From Pseudomonadota bacterium (GTDB taxonomy: Bacteria > Pseudomonadota > Alphaproteobacteria > Rhizobiales > Devosiaceae), in assembly GCA_023393475.1 (NCBI GenBank), contig JAEWLC010000044.1, positions 118,729-182,728 on the forward strand: 64,000 nt of DNA, read 5' to 3'. The translations under genes were made by a program, and so were the position numbers. Of the stretch, positions 43,546-51,340 are shown in pieces (positions within the stretch are counted from its first letter, which is position 1; each line of letters opens with the position of its first letter). The notes under the pieces were generated by a model that was not told the DNA's origin, did no database searches, and saw only the letters and a program-made list of their open reading frames with translations.

Positions 43546-43728
43546 ATGCCGAATTCTCAGACCAGCCGCGGTCGTAACCAGGATCGCGCCAAAGTCGCCG
43601 GTGGGCAGGACCACGAGGTTCGATACGAAGCCGGCAAAACCGGTACGAGCAAGGACGAGGTCAAGCAGGCTGTGAAGTCCGCCGGCAATTCCCGCAGAGC
43701 AGTGGAAAAGAAGCTCTCCTCGAAATGA
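43546..43728 (+). CDS. DUF3606 domain protein
   Basis: 60 residues. GAGGAG (43532-43537) is 8 nt before the ATG. The sequence RNQDRAKVAGGQDHEVRYEAGKTGTSKDEVKQAVKSAG follows the DUF3606 pattern (basic, helix-turn-helix-like, stress-associated small proteins of Rhizobiales). Overlaps the next gene by ATGA. Confidence 0.85.
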   Translation: MPNSQTSRGRNQDRAKVAGGQDHEVRYEAGKTGTSKDEVKQAVKSAGNSRRAVEKKLSSK

Positions 43729-43928
43729 GGAGCGCGACCATACTCGTCGATGCGCCGGCCGCGCACATTGCCCAGGTGGAGTCTTGGCTGCTCGGCCACG
43801 GGCGCCTTCCGGTGGTGGTTCCGCTCCGCCCCAGAGGACGGATCCGCTATGTGGTGACAGAGGCGGACAGTGATACCATTCGGCAGCTGCGACATTTGGG
43901 CTGCGAGGTCACAAAGTCCGCTGGCTAG
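43725..43928 (+). CDS. Hypothetical protein, 67 residues
   Basis: MRSATILVDAPAAHIAQVESW, then RLPVVVPLRPRGRIRYVVTEADSD and QLRHLGCEVTKS: a small alpha/beta protein pattern. Co-translated with the DUF3606 gene through ATGA. Not recognised. Confidence 0.65.
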   Translation: MRSATILVDAPAAHIAQVESWLLGHGRLPVVVPLRPRGRIRYVVTEADSDTIRQLRHLGCEVTKSAG

Positions 43929-44063
43929 CCATTAGGTGGCGGCGCCAACATGTTGAGCCACCTCGTATGATTTGATCGGTCGATTCGCAGCGCGTGCTAT
44001 TGACCGGGCCTTTCGCGACATCACCGCTTGCCACGCCATCATCCGTTGGATGTTCTGGGTGCC

Positions 44064-44378
44064 TCAGTCGATGGTTTTCAGGCTTTGCAGAAGCCGGCGG
44101 AAGGTCATATCGACGTCGCTGATGCGACCGTGCGGAGGCTCGCCCGCCACAGTCTTCTGGAAGTCCTTATAAACCAGTTCGACCTCGCGATGGAGATCGG
44201 CGAGGCGGTGCCGGGCGTCATCCTCGTCCCCGCGACGGGATAGCAACAACCCGTGTGCCAGAGCCGCGCGGCTATGCCAGTCAGTGAAGTACTTCATGAA
44301 TACACCGACCTTCGCCTGCGCTCGACGCCGATCGGCCACTGACTGGTTAGTGGCCCTTCGCTGTGGTTCGTTATACAT
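44064..44378 (-). CDS. Hypothetical protein, 104 residues
   Basis: Start chosen at the ATG at 44378, which overlaps the end of the zinc-ribbon gene by 8 bp. Helical and charged: ADRRRAQAKVGVFMKYFTDWHSR, RLADLHREVELVYKDFQKTVAG. No motif known to me. Co-translated downstream partner of the zinc-ribbon protein. Confidence 0.65.
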   Translation of the reverse strand: MYNEPQRRATNQSVADRRRAQAKVGVFMKYFTDWHSRAALAHGLLLSRRGDEDDARHRLADLHREVELVYKDFQKTVAGEPPHGRISDVDMTFRRLLQSLKTID

Positions 44379-44586
44379 GCTCAGCATCCCCCGCCGAGGG
44401 GTTCTCGGCGGGGACATCTTGCTTCTTCGAGGCCTCGAGGTCGCCAATGTCACCGAGCTTCGCGCCACAAAGCGGACAGTGCACCTCGCTCTCCGGGAGT
44501 AGGGAAGCGGTAGCGATGATTAGCTTAGTGGCGTGGCCGCAAAACTTGCAGCTAAGTTCAAGCGTGACAAAGTGATCGGAGGACAA
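44371..44586 (-). CDS. Zinc-ribbon protein, 71 residues
   Basis: LELSCKFCGHATKLIIATAS and SEVHCPLCGAKLGDIGDLE form two CxxC knuckles 25 residues apart (about Cys13, Cys16 and Cys37, Cys40), a small zinc ribbon. The acidic C-terminus is disordered. Precedes and overlaps the 104-residue gene. Function unknown; such ribbons often regulate or assemble partners. Confidence 0.75.
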   Translation of the reverse strand: MSSDHFVTLELSCKFCGHATKLIIATASLLPESEVHCPLCGAKLGDIGDLEASKKQDVPAENPSAGDAEHV

Positions 44587-45084
44587 GTCCGCTAGCCTTC
44601 TGTTCGAGTAAGTGCGGAGGTCACCGCCCGGCTCACAGCGAGTGCCAAGCCAACCGCAGGTTAGCCACTCAAGCCGGTCTCAGATGAGGGACAACGAGTG
44701 GGGGCCGCTGAAGTTGCCTTCTCGAAGAGGGGGAATGGCTCCCCGCCCTAACCTCTCCGGTGCTTGCGACCAACCGGAGCGAGCGACGTTGCCGTACGAA
44801 CAGAGGCGGAGTCCGACCATGGGCAGCGCTATGCGCCGTACCTGGCCGCGCTTCAGAACTGCTACCAGCCCCCCTCTCCAAAAAAGTAAGCGCCTTGTTT
44901 GGAACACGCTTATGGTCCATAAGGCATTATACGTTTTAGCCAATCTGGCTTCTGATCTGCCGGCTCGCCGGTTGTTTGGTTTCCCCGCTTCGCGAACGTC
45001 TAGACCCCGCTGGGCATGCTGCTCAGGGGGGGAACGAGAGTGTTCGCCCCTATGGGCTCACCTCACAACTGAAAGGTCACTTCC
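44587..45084. other. Long leader region upstream of the cold-shock gene
   Basis: 498 bp without a supported gene. An imperfect hairpin (GGGGGGAAC-GAGAGT-GTTCGCCCC) lies near 45026-45050, just before the cold-shock gene. It could be part of a structured 5' leader of the kind that gives temperature control to csp mRNAs (inference). Confidence 0.4.
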
Positions 45085-45294
45085 ATGACCAATGGCACCG
45101 TCAAGTTCTACAACTCCACCAAGGGCTTTGGCTTCATCCAGCCCGACGACGGCAGCAAGGACGCCTTTGTCCACGTGTCGGCGATCGAGCGCGCTGGCCT
45201 GTCCGGCCTGTTCGAAGGCGATAAGGTCATGTTCGACCTCGAGACCGGCCGCGATGGCCGCGTCTCGGCCGTCAACCTGTCGATGGCTGCCTAA
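45085..45294 (+). CDS. Cold-shock protein, CspA family
   Basis: 69 residues, one cold-shock domain: MTNGTVKFYNSTKGFGFIQPDDGS with RNP1 (KGFGFI) and RNP2-like DAFVHVSAIE. Binds single-stranded RNA/DNA and melts mRNA structure in the cold or under stress. It lacks the C-terminal extension seen in some alphaproteobacterial paralogues. Island-borne copy; upstream leader may be structured. Confidence 0.95.
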   Translation: MTNGTVKFYNSTKGFGFIQPDDGSKDAFVHVSAIERAGLSGLFEGDKVMFDLETGRDGRVSAVNLSMAA

Positions 45295-45386
45295 TACCTT
45301 CAGCGGCCGGGCGCTGGCGTCCGGCCGTACCCCCCGATGACACGCTCTCGGGACCTTCCGGCGATAGTCGGACTTCAGAGTATCCT

Positions 45387-45623
45387 ATGACATTTCCCGA
45401 CGATGCCACGAGCGCCCAGCTGTATCTGGGACGCGACTGGCCCACTGCCCAATTGCTTGGGCCGCGCCGCTTCAGCAGCGTCGCCAAAGCCCTGCGCTTC
45501 GCCTTCGAACACGCCGCACCGATCAGCCTTCGTGGCGCCCGGTTGCTAGTGGCCGGACGCGTCTTTGCCGGCGATGACCTGGCCAGGCTCAACAGCCTGC
45601 GCATTGCACCGTCCACCACCTGA
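45387..45623 (+). CDS. Hypothetical protein, 78 residues
   Basis: LYLGRDWPTAQLLGPRRFSSVAKALRFAFEHAAP followed by LRGARLLVAGRVFAGDDLARL: a compact alpha/beta pattern, probably real. Proteins of this type are frequent near cold-shock and stress genes of Rhizobiales islands, but I know of no assigned function. No clear ribosome site. Confidence 0.6.
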   Translation: MTFPDDATSAQLYLGRDWPTAQLLGPRRFSSVAKALRFAFEHAAPISLRGARLLVAGRVFAGDDLARLNSLRIAPSTT

Positions 45624-45790
45624 ACCGCCTCCGCGTATCTAGCGCTAGGCACATGAGCTCGGCTCGCGCCCATTCGTCGGCAGCCGACAATCTCTCACCG
45701 CATCCGCGTTGGGAACTTTTTATCCGGGGATTGCGTACTTTCCTCGCTCAAAGCGAGGTACAGCCTGTGCCGTTCAACCTTAGGTATTCC

Positions 45791-46114
45791 ATGTCGACCG
45801 GCTCCGGGCAAAGAGAGGCCTCGTCCGCCGAGAAGGCTGCTGAAATCTATGCGGAATTGCGTCTCGCCGGGGCGACCATCGTCGGTGTCACCGACGACGC
45901 TGGCCGGACATACGAACTGCAGGACCTGATCCATGACCCGATGGAGTTGGCTGAGATCGAGCGCCTGACGTGGCAGATTGCGCTACTCAGGGACCGACTG
46001 GCAGCCGACGCGGACGGTTCGGCACCCCGAACAGACGAAGACGCATACTTGCTAAGGCTCGAGCTCGAACGAGCTCGGGCTCAGTTGGCCAGGGTCGTCG
46101 AGCGCTATAGGTAA
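45791..46114 (+). CDS. Hypothetical protein, 107 residues, helical
   Basis: Start taken at the ATG at 45791, where the protein becomes orderly: REASSAEKAAEIYAELRLAGATIVGVTDD, GRTYELQDLIHDP, then two long amphipathic helices to the end (LTWQIALLRDRLAADA, YLLRLELERARAQLARVVERYR). An earlier in-frame start at 45653 is less likely. Not recognised. Confidence 0.6.
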   Translation: MSTGSGQREASSAEKAAEIYAELRLAGATIVGVTDDAGRTYELQDLIHDPMELAEIERLTWQIALLRDRLAADADGSAPRTDEDAYLLRLELERARAQLARVVERYR

Positions 46115-46242
46115 CACCAACCTCCCAAGGGACGTCGAAGCGTCCGAAGGGATGGGCCGGCAAGGACGGGGCGGGCGGGCTTGGGGGCTTACCCGCCCCT
46201 AGCGACCATTCGGGTTACCGGCACAGACGGTCGCTGTGTTCG

Positions 46243-46473
46243 CTAGTTCGGGCGAAGTGGCGTCATCGGTACCGCGCAAACGGGCAGCCTTTGCGCATCC
46301 AGTATTTCGATCCAGTAGGCTGATGGATGGCCTTCGATAACGCCTGTCCGAACGAGGGTCCTGGCATCGTGCAGCGCCCAGTCCCATGCCTCAAGCTGTC
46401 CGGGCAGTACTTTCCCGGCGTGGTCTTCAAACACCAGCGAACCGCGCCGAACGTTGAAGAAGAAGGTACTCAT
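46243..46473 (-). CDS. DUF6894-like small protein (copy 1)
   Basis: 76 residues: STFFFNVRRGSLVFEDHAGKVLPG, AWDWALHDARTLVR, YWIEILDAQRLPVCAVPM. The pattern (aromatic start strand, acidic turn, helix, strand with ILDxxG-like end) matches the small DUF6894 proteins abundant in Rhizobiales. Similar genes occur at 48341 and 48701. Function unknown. Confidence 0.7.
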   Translation of the reverse strand: MSTFFFNVRRGSLVFEDHAGKVLPGQLEAWDWALHDARTLVRTGVIEGHPSAYWIEILDAQRLPVCAVPMTPLRPN

Positions 46474-46612
46474 GCGGGGTTACTACGCGCCGGCCTGGGT
46501 CCTGCCAAGTGGAACCGGAGTGAGTACGGGGCGGTGTCTGAGTAGCTTACTCATTTCCTTTGGATCGCCCACGCCCCATCATTGTACGTAGGCATTCGCG
46601 GCCTAGCGTGGA

Positions 46613-47278
46613 TTACCGTGGGATCTTGGTCGGTTTGAGGAGCCAGCCGCAAAACGCGAGTGCGACGAACGCTCCCACGAGTTGGGCGACCACGAAGCCC
46701 GGCGCGTCGACAGGCCGGATTCCCGAAAACGTGTCGGTCAGGGCACGGGCCATCGTCACGGCAGGGTTAGCGAACGACGTGGACGCTGTGAACCAATAGG
46801 CCGCCGTAATGTAGAGGCCGACGAGCGCCGGAATGGCTTGAGACCTCGCTTTCAAGCCCCCGAGGATGACTGCAACGAGCCCAAAAGCTGCTACCGCTTC
46901 CGACAGCCACTGCGACGCGCCTGTCCGGACATGGGTCGCGAGCTGCAAGGCCGACAGGTCGAACATCAGGTGGGCGAGGATGCTCCCGGCAATGCCTCCG
47001 GCGATCTGCGCCGCGACGTAAAGTGCCGCCGCCTCCCAGGCGATCTCTCGTCGCGCGGCAAACACCGCTGTTACAGCTGGATTGAAATGCGCCCCTGAGA
47101 TGGGCCCCAAAACTGTGATCAGAACGAACAGGACGGCGCCGGTGGGGATGGTGTTTCCCATCAGCGCCATGGCCGTGTCGGTGGTGAGCCGGTTGGCCAT
47201 GATGCCGGAGCCCACCACCGTAGCGACAAGCAGCGCAGTACCGACTGCTTCCGCCGCGAGGCGTCGTGTCAGTGTCAT
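46613..47278 (-). CDS. aqpS: Aquaglyceroporin (AqpS-like) of the ars operon
   Basis: 221 residues, MIP family. Six helices and two NPA boxes (66-68 in SGAHFNPAVT, 171-173 in SFANPAVTMA). The ATG at 47278 overlaps the arsC stop (ATGA). In Sinorhizobium an aquaglyceroporin in the ars operon lets arsenite, made by ArsC, flow out of the cell. The same job is likely here because no ArsB or Acr3 efflux pump is present. Confidence 0.92.
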   Translation of the reverse strand: MTLTRRLAAEAVGTALLVATVVGSGIMANRLTTDTAMALMGNTIPTGAVLFVLITVLGPISGAHFNPAVTAVFAARREIAWEAAALYVAAQIAGGIAGSILAHLMFDLSALQLATHVRTGASQWLSEAVAAFGLVAVILGGLKARSQAIPALVGLYITAAYWFTASTSFANPAVTMARALTDTFSGIRPVDAPGFVVAQLVGAFVALAFCGWLLKPTKIPR

Positions 47279-47808
47279 GCGGCCCCGGATGCCTTGGTGG
47301 TCGAGCCGTCCATGGCGCCGATGCCGCGCAGCTTGGAGCCCAGAGCCATATTGTCGATGCTCTCGAGCGGAAGGTTGATGAAGGCAGCGATGCGGTTGTG
47401 CATGAACCGCAGCGCGTCTTCGAAGGCTTGGCGCTGCCTGAACTCCGGCTCCGTGATAGCGGCAGGGTCCTCGATGCCCCAATGCGCCGTCATCGGCCGG
47501 CCCGGCCAGACCGGGCAGGCCTCACCGGCCGCGTTGTCGCAGACGGTGAACACGAAATCCATCTTGGGCGCTCCGGCAACGGCAAACTCGTCCCAAGCCT
47601 TGGAGCGCAGGCCATCGGTCGGGATGCCCGCCTCTTCAAGGGTCTTTAGGGTCATCGGGTGGACCTCCGCCTTTGGGAAGCTACCGGCGGAAAAGGCTTT
47701 GAACCGGCCGTTGCCGACGTGGTTGAGCACCGCCTCGCCGAGGATAGAGCGGGCGGAGTTGCCGGTACACAGGAACAGGACGTTGTATACGCGATCAGCA
47801 GCAGGCAT
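47275..47808 (-). CDS. arsC: Arsenate reductase ArsC (LMW-phosphatase type)
   Basis: 177 residues. The P-loop CTGNSARS starts at Cys14; Cys90 and Cys98 (FTVCDNAAGEACPVWPG) complete the three-cysteine relay of the thioredoxin-linked class. Reduces arsenate to arsenite. The 40-residue C-terminal part (LESIDNMALGSKLRGIGAMDG) extends beyond the pI258 enzyme. Overlaps arsR by 14 bp upstream and aqpS by 4 bp downstream. Confidence 0.94.
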   Translation of the reverse strand: MPAADRVYNVLFLCTGNSARSILGEAVLNHVGNGRFKAFSAGSFPKAEVHPMTLKTLEEAGIPTDGLRSKAWDEFAVAGAPKMDFVFTVCDNAAGEACPVWPGRPMTAHWGIEDPAAITEPEFRQRQAFEDALRFMHNRIAAFINLPLESIDNMALGSKLRGIGAMDGSTTKASGAA

Positions 47809-48157
47809 CGTTTGCCTCCCTTGTTGTGCAACACGGGGTAAATGCGGCTACGAGTGGCTCGCACAAGTCAGGGCGGCCCCCGCAGCAATCGTTGACGAGA
47901 AAGCTCGCGATTTCGCGCACCTTGTCGATCTCGGCGCGGTAGATGATCGAGCGTGAGTGGCGCTCTGAGGAGATCAGGCCTGCCCGCGCCAATGCCGCGA
48001 GATGCGTGGACATGGTGTTCTGCGGCACGTCTAGTAGTCGTGACACCTCTCCAGCCGGCAGGCCGTGAGGCCCCTGCTTCATAATCAGACGGAAGGCCTC
48101 CAGCCGCGTGGGTTGGCCGAGTGCGACGAGTACATTGATAGCGTCAGTCGATTCCAT
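47795..48157 (-). CDS. arsR: ArsR-family repressor
   Basis: 120 residues. Winged helix with recognition region LLDVPQNTMSTHLAALARAGLIS and wing RHSRSIIYR. Past the wing, cysteines cluster at 91-92 (NDCCGG), 99, 109-110 and 119-120. The NDCCGG..C arrangement resembles the Acidithiobacillus-type As(III) site rather than the classical ELCVCDL site. First gene of arsR-arsC-aqpS, so the operon should be induced by arsenite. Confidence 0.93.
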   Translation of the reverse strand: MESTDAINVLVALGQPTRLEAFRLIMKQGPHGLPAGEVSRLLDVPQNTMSTHLAALARAGLISSERHSRSIIYRAEIDKVREIASFLVNDCCGGRPDLCEPLVAAFTPCCTTREANDACC

Positions 48158-48340
48158 GCATCGAGGATTATCGATACGACCGGGTCGCGTCCAATGAAGG
48201 TTTTATGACGGCCCGTTGACTGCTGTGGGCCAGAGCGGGACCCACCCGCACGACGTGCAGAGTTGGCTTCGGTCCAAGGTAGCAGCACCCTCACCCCATC
48301 ATCGCTCCGGGGCCTGCAGCGCAGCCTACAGTCGACTTGA

Positions 48341-48577
48341 TCAGTTCACGCGCTCCCCTGAGAAACGGAGACGCAAAATCACCCTCCCGCTCTCATCGAC
48401 CACTTCCAGACGCCATTCCCCCATGGCGTGTTCCCAGAAGGATGGACCAAGTTCCCTGATTACGGCGCCGGAGATGCGTACGGCCTCGTCGCGCGCAGCA
48501 GTAAGGTCCGCCAGCTCCGTGCCCTCAGTATCGGGAAAATCGGACCCATCGTGGATGTGAAAGTAGTATCGGGGCAT
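48341..48577 (-). CDS. DUF6894 family protein (copy 2)
   Basis: 78 residues from the ATG at 48577. MPRYYFHIHDGSDFPDTEGTELADLTAARDEA is the textbook DUF6894 start, with EWRLEVVDESGRVILRLRF at the end. Three relatives of this family lie within 2.7 kb on this island. Biochemical function unknown. Confidence 0.85.
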   Translation of the reverse strand: MPRYYFHIHDGSDFPDTEGTELADLTAARDEAVRISGAVIRELGPSFWEHAMGEWRLEVVDESGRVILRLRFSGERVN

Positions 48578-48700
48578 GTGACGCTCCACTCAAGGCGGGA
48601 GCACAAGCCAGTCTCGCAGTCATCTGCGTGCCGTAAAGGTGCAGGCGATAGAGGTCAACCTATCCGAAAGCCATTGGTTGCGCACCCCCGCACCAGATTG

Positions 48701-48934
48701 TCAGGTGGGATCGTCCGTGAAACCTCTGAGCGCCACTCTGGCAACGCGGTGGCCGCGGCTATCCCGTATCTCGAGCCACGTGTCGTCCCAGTTCTCGAAA
48801 ACCTGCTGTGTTACCAACTCTTGGGCGTCGCGCAGTGCCCTGTCCCAAGCGGCGCTCGGACCCGAAAGCGTGATGCCATCTGGGTCTTCGTAGACCACGT
48901 TCGCACGGCGAACATCGAAGAAATACTTGACACA
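48701..48934 (-). pseudogene. DUF6894 family protein (copy 3), start region probably frameshifted
   Basis: The frame ending at 48701 reads YFFDVRRANVVYEDPDGITLSG, then AAWDRALRDAQELVTQQ and WLEIRDSRGHRVARVALRGF, a clear DUF6894 match most like copy 1. The conserved first strand (YFFDVRR) lies before any in-frame start codon. A GTG at 48932-48934 followed by TCA AG would join it if one base is restored near 48927. Otherwise translation must begin at the GTG at 48898, without the first strand. Confidence 0.55.
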
Positions 48935-49444
48935 ATGCCCTGCTACGACTTGTGCCAGCCACCGCCAAGCGGAAGCTGAGTGGGAAAATTACGCCGGTGA
49001 CGTCATCGTCCGTTGCTTCGTCGGCGCCTTGGCCAACTCGAATTGCACGCGTCATTCGGGATTCAAGTCCTCCAGCTCCTTTGGAGAGTAGAGCCGCTGC
49101 TCGTCGCGGCAGTAGGCCCATGGTTCCTCATTTGTCCGAAAGGGCCACGAGGTGAAGACCTCCGACAGAGCATCAAGGGCCTAGTAAAAGTAGTCGCTCG
49201 TCCCCGGCCCGGCGCGGTCTGCAAATTGCTCGGGATATGGTTGGGCATGACCAACCGGGAGCCACACTACCGCCAGTTCCGAGGTCCAGCGCATTCCATC
49301 CTCCAGCGAGACGAACGGCCGCCACGAAAGAATCCCAACCGTGGCGGCCGCTGAGTTGCAGTCCACCTAGGAGCGTCACCAGGACTGCGAGGTGACTAAG
49401 TTGTCCAGCAGCCTTTGGTTGCAACACCTCAACGCCCGATGGTC
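48935..49444. other. Gene-poor stretch in the island
   Basis: 510 bp. Open frames on both strands are short and mostly not protein-like. A minus-strand segment around 49181-49330 (LEDGMRWTSELAVVWLPVG) has natural-looking composition and may be a remnant of a lost gene. No signal otherwise. Confidence 0.4.
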
Positions 49445-49816
49445 CTAGATCCGGGCGGACTCGCTACCAAATGCCCGAATGGCTTCCGAGACAGCGGCGA
49501 GGTCGTATGGCTTGGGAAAGAAGGTGACGTCGCCCGGCAACTCGCTCTCGGGCACATGCCCCGAGGTCAAGATGATCTGCACAGGTGGCCACCGATCCTT
49601 TACCGCAGCGGCCAGGCGCAGACCGTCGAGGCTGCCGGGCATCATGATGTCACTGAACACTATCCTGATGTCGTCGTGTGACTCGAGGAGAGCAACCGCC
49701 TGATCAGCGTTCAACGCCTCCAGAACCTCGTATCCCTGGTCGGCCAAAAGCGATGCTGTGCTCCACAGGATGATTGCTTCATCCTCAACGACAAGAACCT
49801 TGGTTTTCTCGCCCAT
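49445..49816 (-). CDS. Single-domain response regulator (orphan receiver)
   Basis: 123 residues, receiver domain only: acidic pocket Glu11-Asp12, phospho-acceptor Asp56 (VFSDIMMPG), Thr/Ser at 84-85 (ILTSGH) and Lys102 (FPKPYD). The IMMPGSLDGLRLA and LTSGH features fit receivers that pair with HWE/hybrid kinases in Rhizobiales. No kinase is on the island, so the partner must be elsewhere. Confidence 0.92.
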   Translation of the reverse strand: MGEKTKVLVVEDEAIILWSTASLLADQGYEVLEALNADQAVALLESHDDIRIVFSDIMMPGSLDGLRLAAAVKDRWPPVQIILTSGHVPESELPGDVTFFPKPYDLAAVSEAIRAFGSESARI

Positions 49817-50000
49817 TTATGCCCCCGGGATACGCATCCGACCGCACAACGACCCGAAGGGCAAATCGATCCCTCGAACGTGATGGGGTGGGGCGGGCGG
49901 GTGCATGGGGGCGGCACCCACCCCAGCGACCAGTGGATTTGGGGGAAGCAGCGGCAGAGTCGGCGGGGAATGAAAAGAGGGCCGAAGCCCCCTCCCGTTG

Positions 50001-50330
50001 TCATTCCGGCACCCCGTACACCAGAGCGCGCGCCAGCTGGTAGGCCAATAGCTCGCCGGAATCGGCTTGATCGTCGGCAGGCGGTTCGGAGTAGTTGAGC
50101 CAGAGCAGGGCCCGCGCCTTCGTGACAACGTGCGAGGGGGTCTGTGCCGGCAGCTCGCTAATCTGCCCACACAGGACCACCAGGGCGGTGCAGGCCTCAT
50201 CCGCCAGCCGATCGGCTTCCTTGTCGCCGGGGTTGGCATCAGAGAGGGCGCCGAGGCGTTCATAGTCGGGCAGCAGACGCCCGAACTCCACGCCCAGCTC
50301 ATCGAGGGTAGGGACAAGGATCGGGCTCAT
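50001..50330 (-). CDS. Island hypothetical protein, 109 residues
   Basis: MSPILVPTLDELGVEFGRLLPDYERLGALSDANPG, then a helical region ending in a conserved-looking SGELLAYQLARALVYGVPE. Overlaps the previous gene by ATGA. It belongs to the small-gene train that runs from the integrase end of the island. Function unknown. Confidence 0.65.
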   Translation of the reverse strand: MSPILVPTLDELGVEFGRLLPDYERLGALSDANPGDKEADRLADEACTALVVLCGQISELPAQTPSHVVTKARALLWLNYSEPPADDQADSGELLAYQLARALVYGVPE

Positions 50331-50542
50331 ATGCCGCTCCCCCCGCCGAATATGTGGCAGCCGTTCGGGAACCACTGGCTCGGCTCGTCATCATCGAAAC
50401 CGTGATCCTCGCAGCCGGTATCTTCTTCGGGCTCAAGGTCGCCATTGGCCTCTAGGTCGGGGTCGCCATCGAGAAGATCGAGCAGCCCGATAAGCCGCTC
50501 GATTTCATCCTCGAGGCGCGCACGAAGGGGCAGCGCGTCCAT
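50327..50542 (-). CDS. Small acidic island protein, 71 residues
   Basis: Starts MDALPLRARLEDEIERLIGLLDLLDGDPDLEAN, then a very acidic stretch (EPEEDTGCEDHGFDDDEPSQ). Lies between two overlapping or nearly abutting genes of the same train. Acidic small proteins of this kind are common beside island replication genes. Not recognised further. Confidence 0.65.
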   Translation of the reverse strand: MDALPLRARLEDEIERLIGLLDLLDGDPDLEANGDLEPEEDTGCEDHGFDDDEPSQWFPNGCHIFGGGSGI

Positions 50543-50546
50543 TGGC

Positions 50547-50849
50547 TCAGCCCTCCATCGCCAGAGAGCGGACGCGGCGGAAGAACGCCGGCCGATAGTC
50601 GCTCTCGCCATCGTCGGTTTCGACCACCAGCTGCATTGCCGCTTCCCGCACGCTACGGGGCCGCATGGCAGTGATCGAGGCCTGCAGCTCGGAGCAACGG
50701 GTGCACCGGGCATCCGCCTCAGCCGTGGTTTCGCGGGTAGTCCCGACGCGCTCGGCCTGCCACTGCCCGAACAGGTCGGCAATCGTCACCGGCCGAGGCT
50801 GCGCAGGGCGCACAAGCGGCGTATCCTTGCGGCCGAAGTAAACCGACAT
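50547..50849 (-). CDS. Island hypothetical protein, 100 residues
   Basis: From the ATG at 50849, sharing a base with the ATPase stop (TGATG). MSVYFGRKDTPLVRPAQPRPVTIADLFGQW; a CTRCSELQ motif and AFFRRVRSLA near the end. Upstream in-frame Met codons exist, but they fall in the region where the truncated ATPase frame also reads. Function unknown. Confidence 0.6.
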   Translation of the reverse strand: MSVYFGRKDTPLVRPAQPRPVTIADLFGQWQAERVGTTRETTAEADARCTRCSELQASITAMRPRSVREAAMQLVVETDDGESDYRPAFFRRVRSLAMEG

Positions 50850-51340
50850 CAGGCGCATATCGCGCGGGCCCTTGGCCGCCGCTGAATACGCCGCCAATCG
50901 TCTAGCTGCTCAATCAGTCCCTTATCGAGGATCGGCGCCTCGGTCTGCCACTCAAGCCGGCTGAGGTCCGGGACATGCTGCGCACCGTAGAGCGCGGTAA
51001 TGCGGCGCTGAATACGGCGTGGGCCGTTCTCGAGGTCCACATAGAGCACGTCCCCACACTCGACGGGAATTGCGCCCATGGCGATCCCGCCCGTGGCGAC
51101 GGCCAGGCCCCAGTCCATTGCCAACCAGGTCTTCCCGAGCTTCTGGCGGCCAGCGAGGACGGAGAAGCCTTCGGGAACGTAGCCGGGGACGATCCAGCGG
51201 ATAGGATCGAACACCGCCGCCATGATGACGTTGGTATTCGTACGCTTCGGCGGCGTCTTCTTCCGCCTGGCGTGAGCGGCCAGGTCGATAGCGGGGGCCG
51301 CATTCGGGTCGAACTCAACAACCTTCTCCATGGCACTCAT
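50849..51340 (-). pseudogene. AAA-family (RepA/DnaB-like) ATPase, C-terminally truncated
   Basis: 163 residues. Walker A-type loop LAGRQKLGKTW and Walker B VLYVDLENGPRRIQRR are intact, and the protein runs family-like to LIEQLDDWRR. It then ends in an aberrant IQRRPRARAICA. Family members are usually about twice as long, with sensor regions after this point. A deletion or frameshift close to 50885-50895 probably removed the C-terminal half. Overlaps the next upstream gene by ATGA. Confidence 0.75.

Noticed and set aside
44064..44586. Classical toxin-antitoxin module
   Set aside because: Form (small overlapping pair) is suggestive, but no known toxin fold, antitoxin DNA-binding motif or palindromic operator was seen.
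45026..45050. Riboswitch upstream of the cold-shock gene
   Set aside because: Only one imperfect hairpin is visible; no known riboswitch core could be matched.
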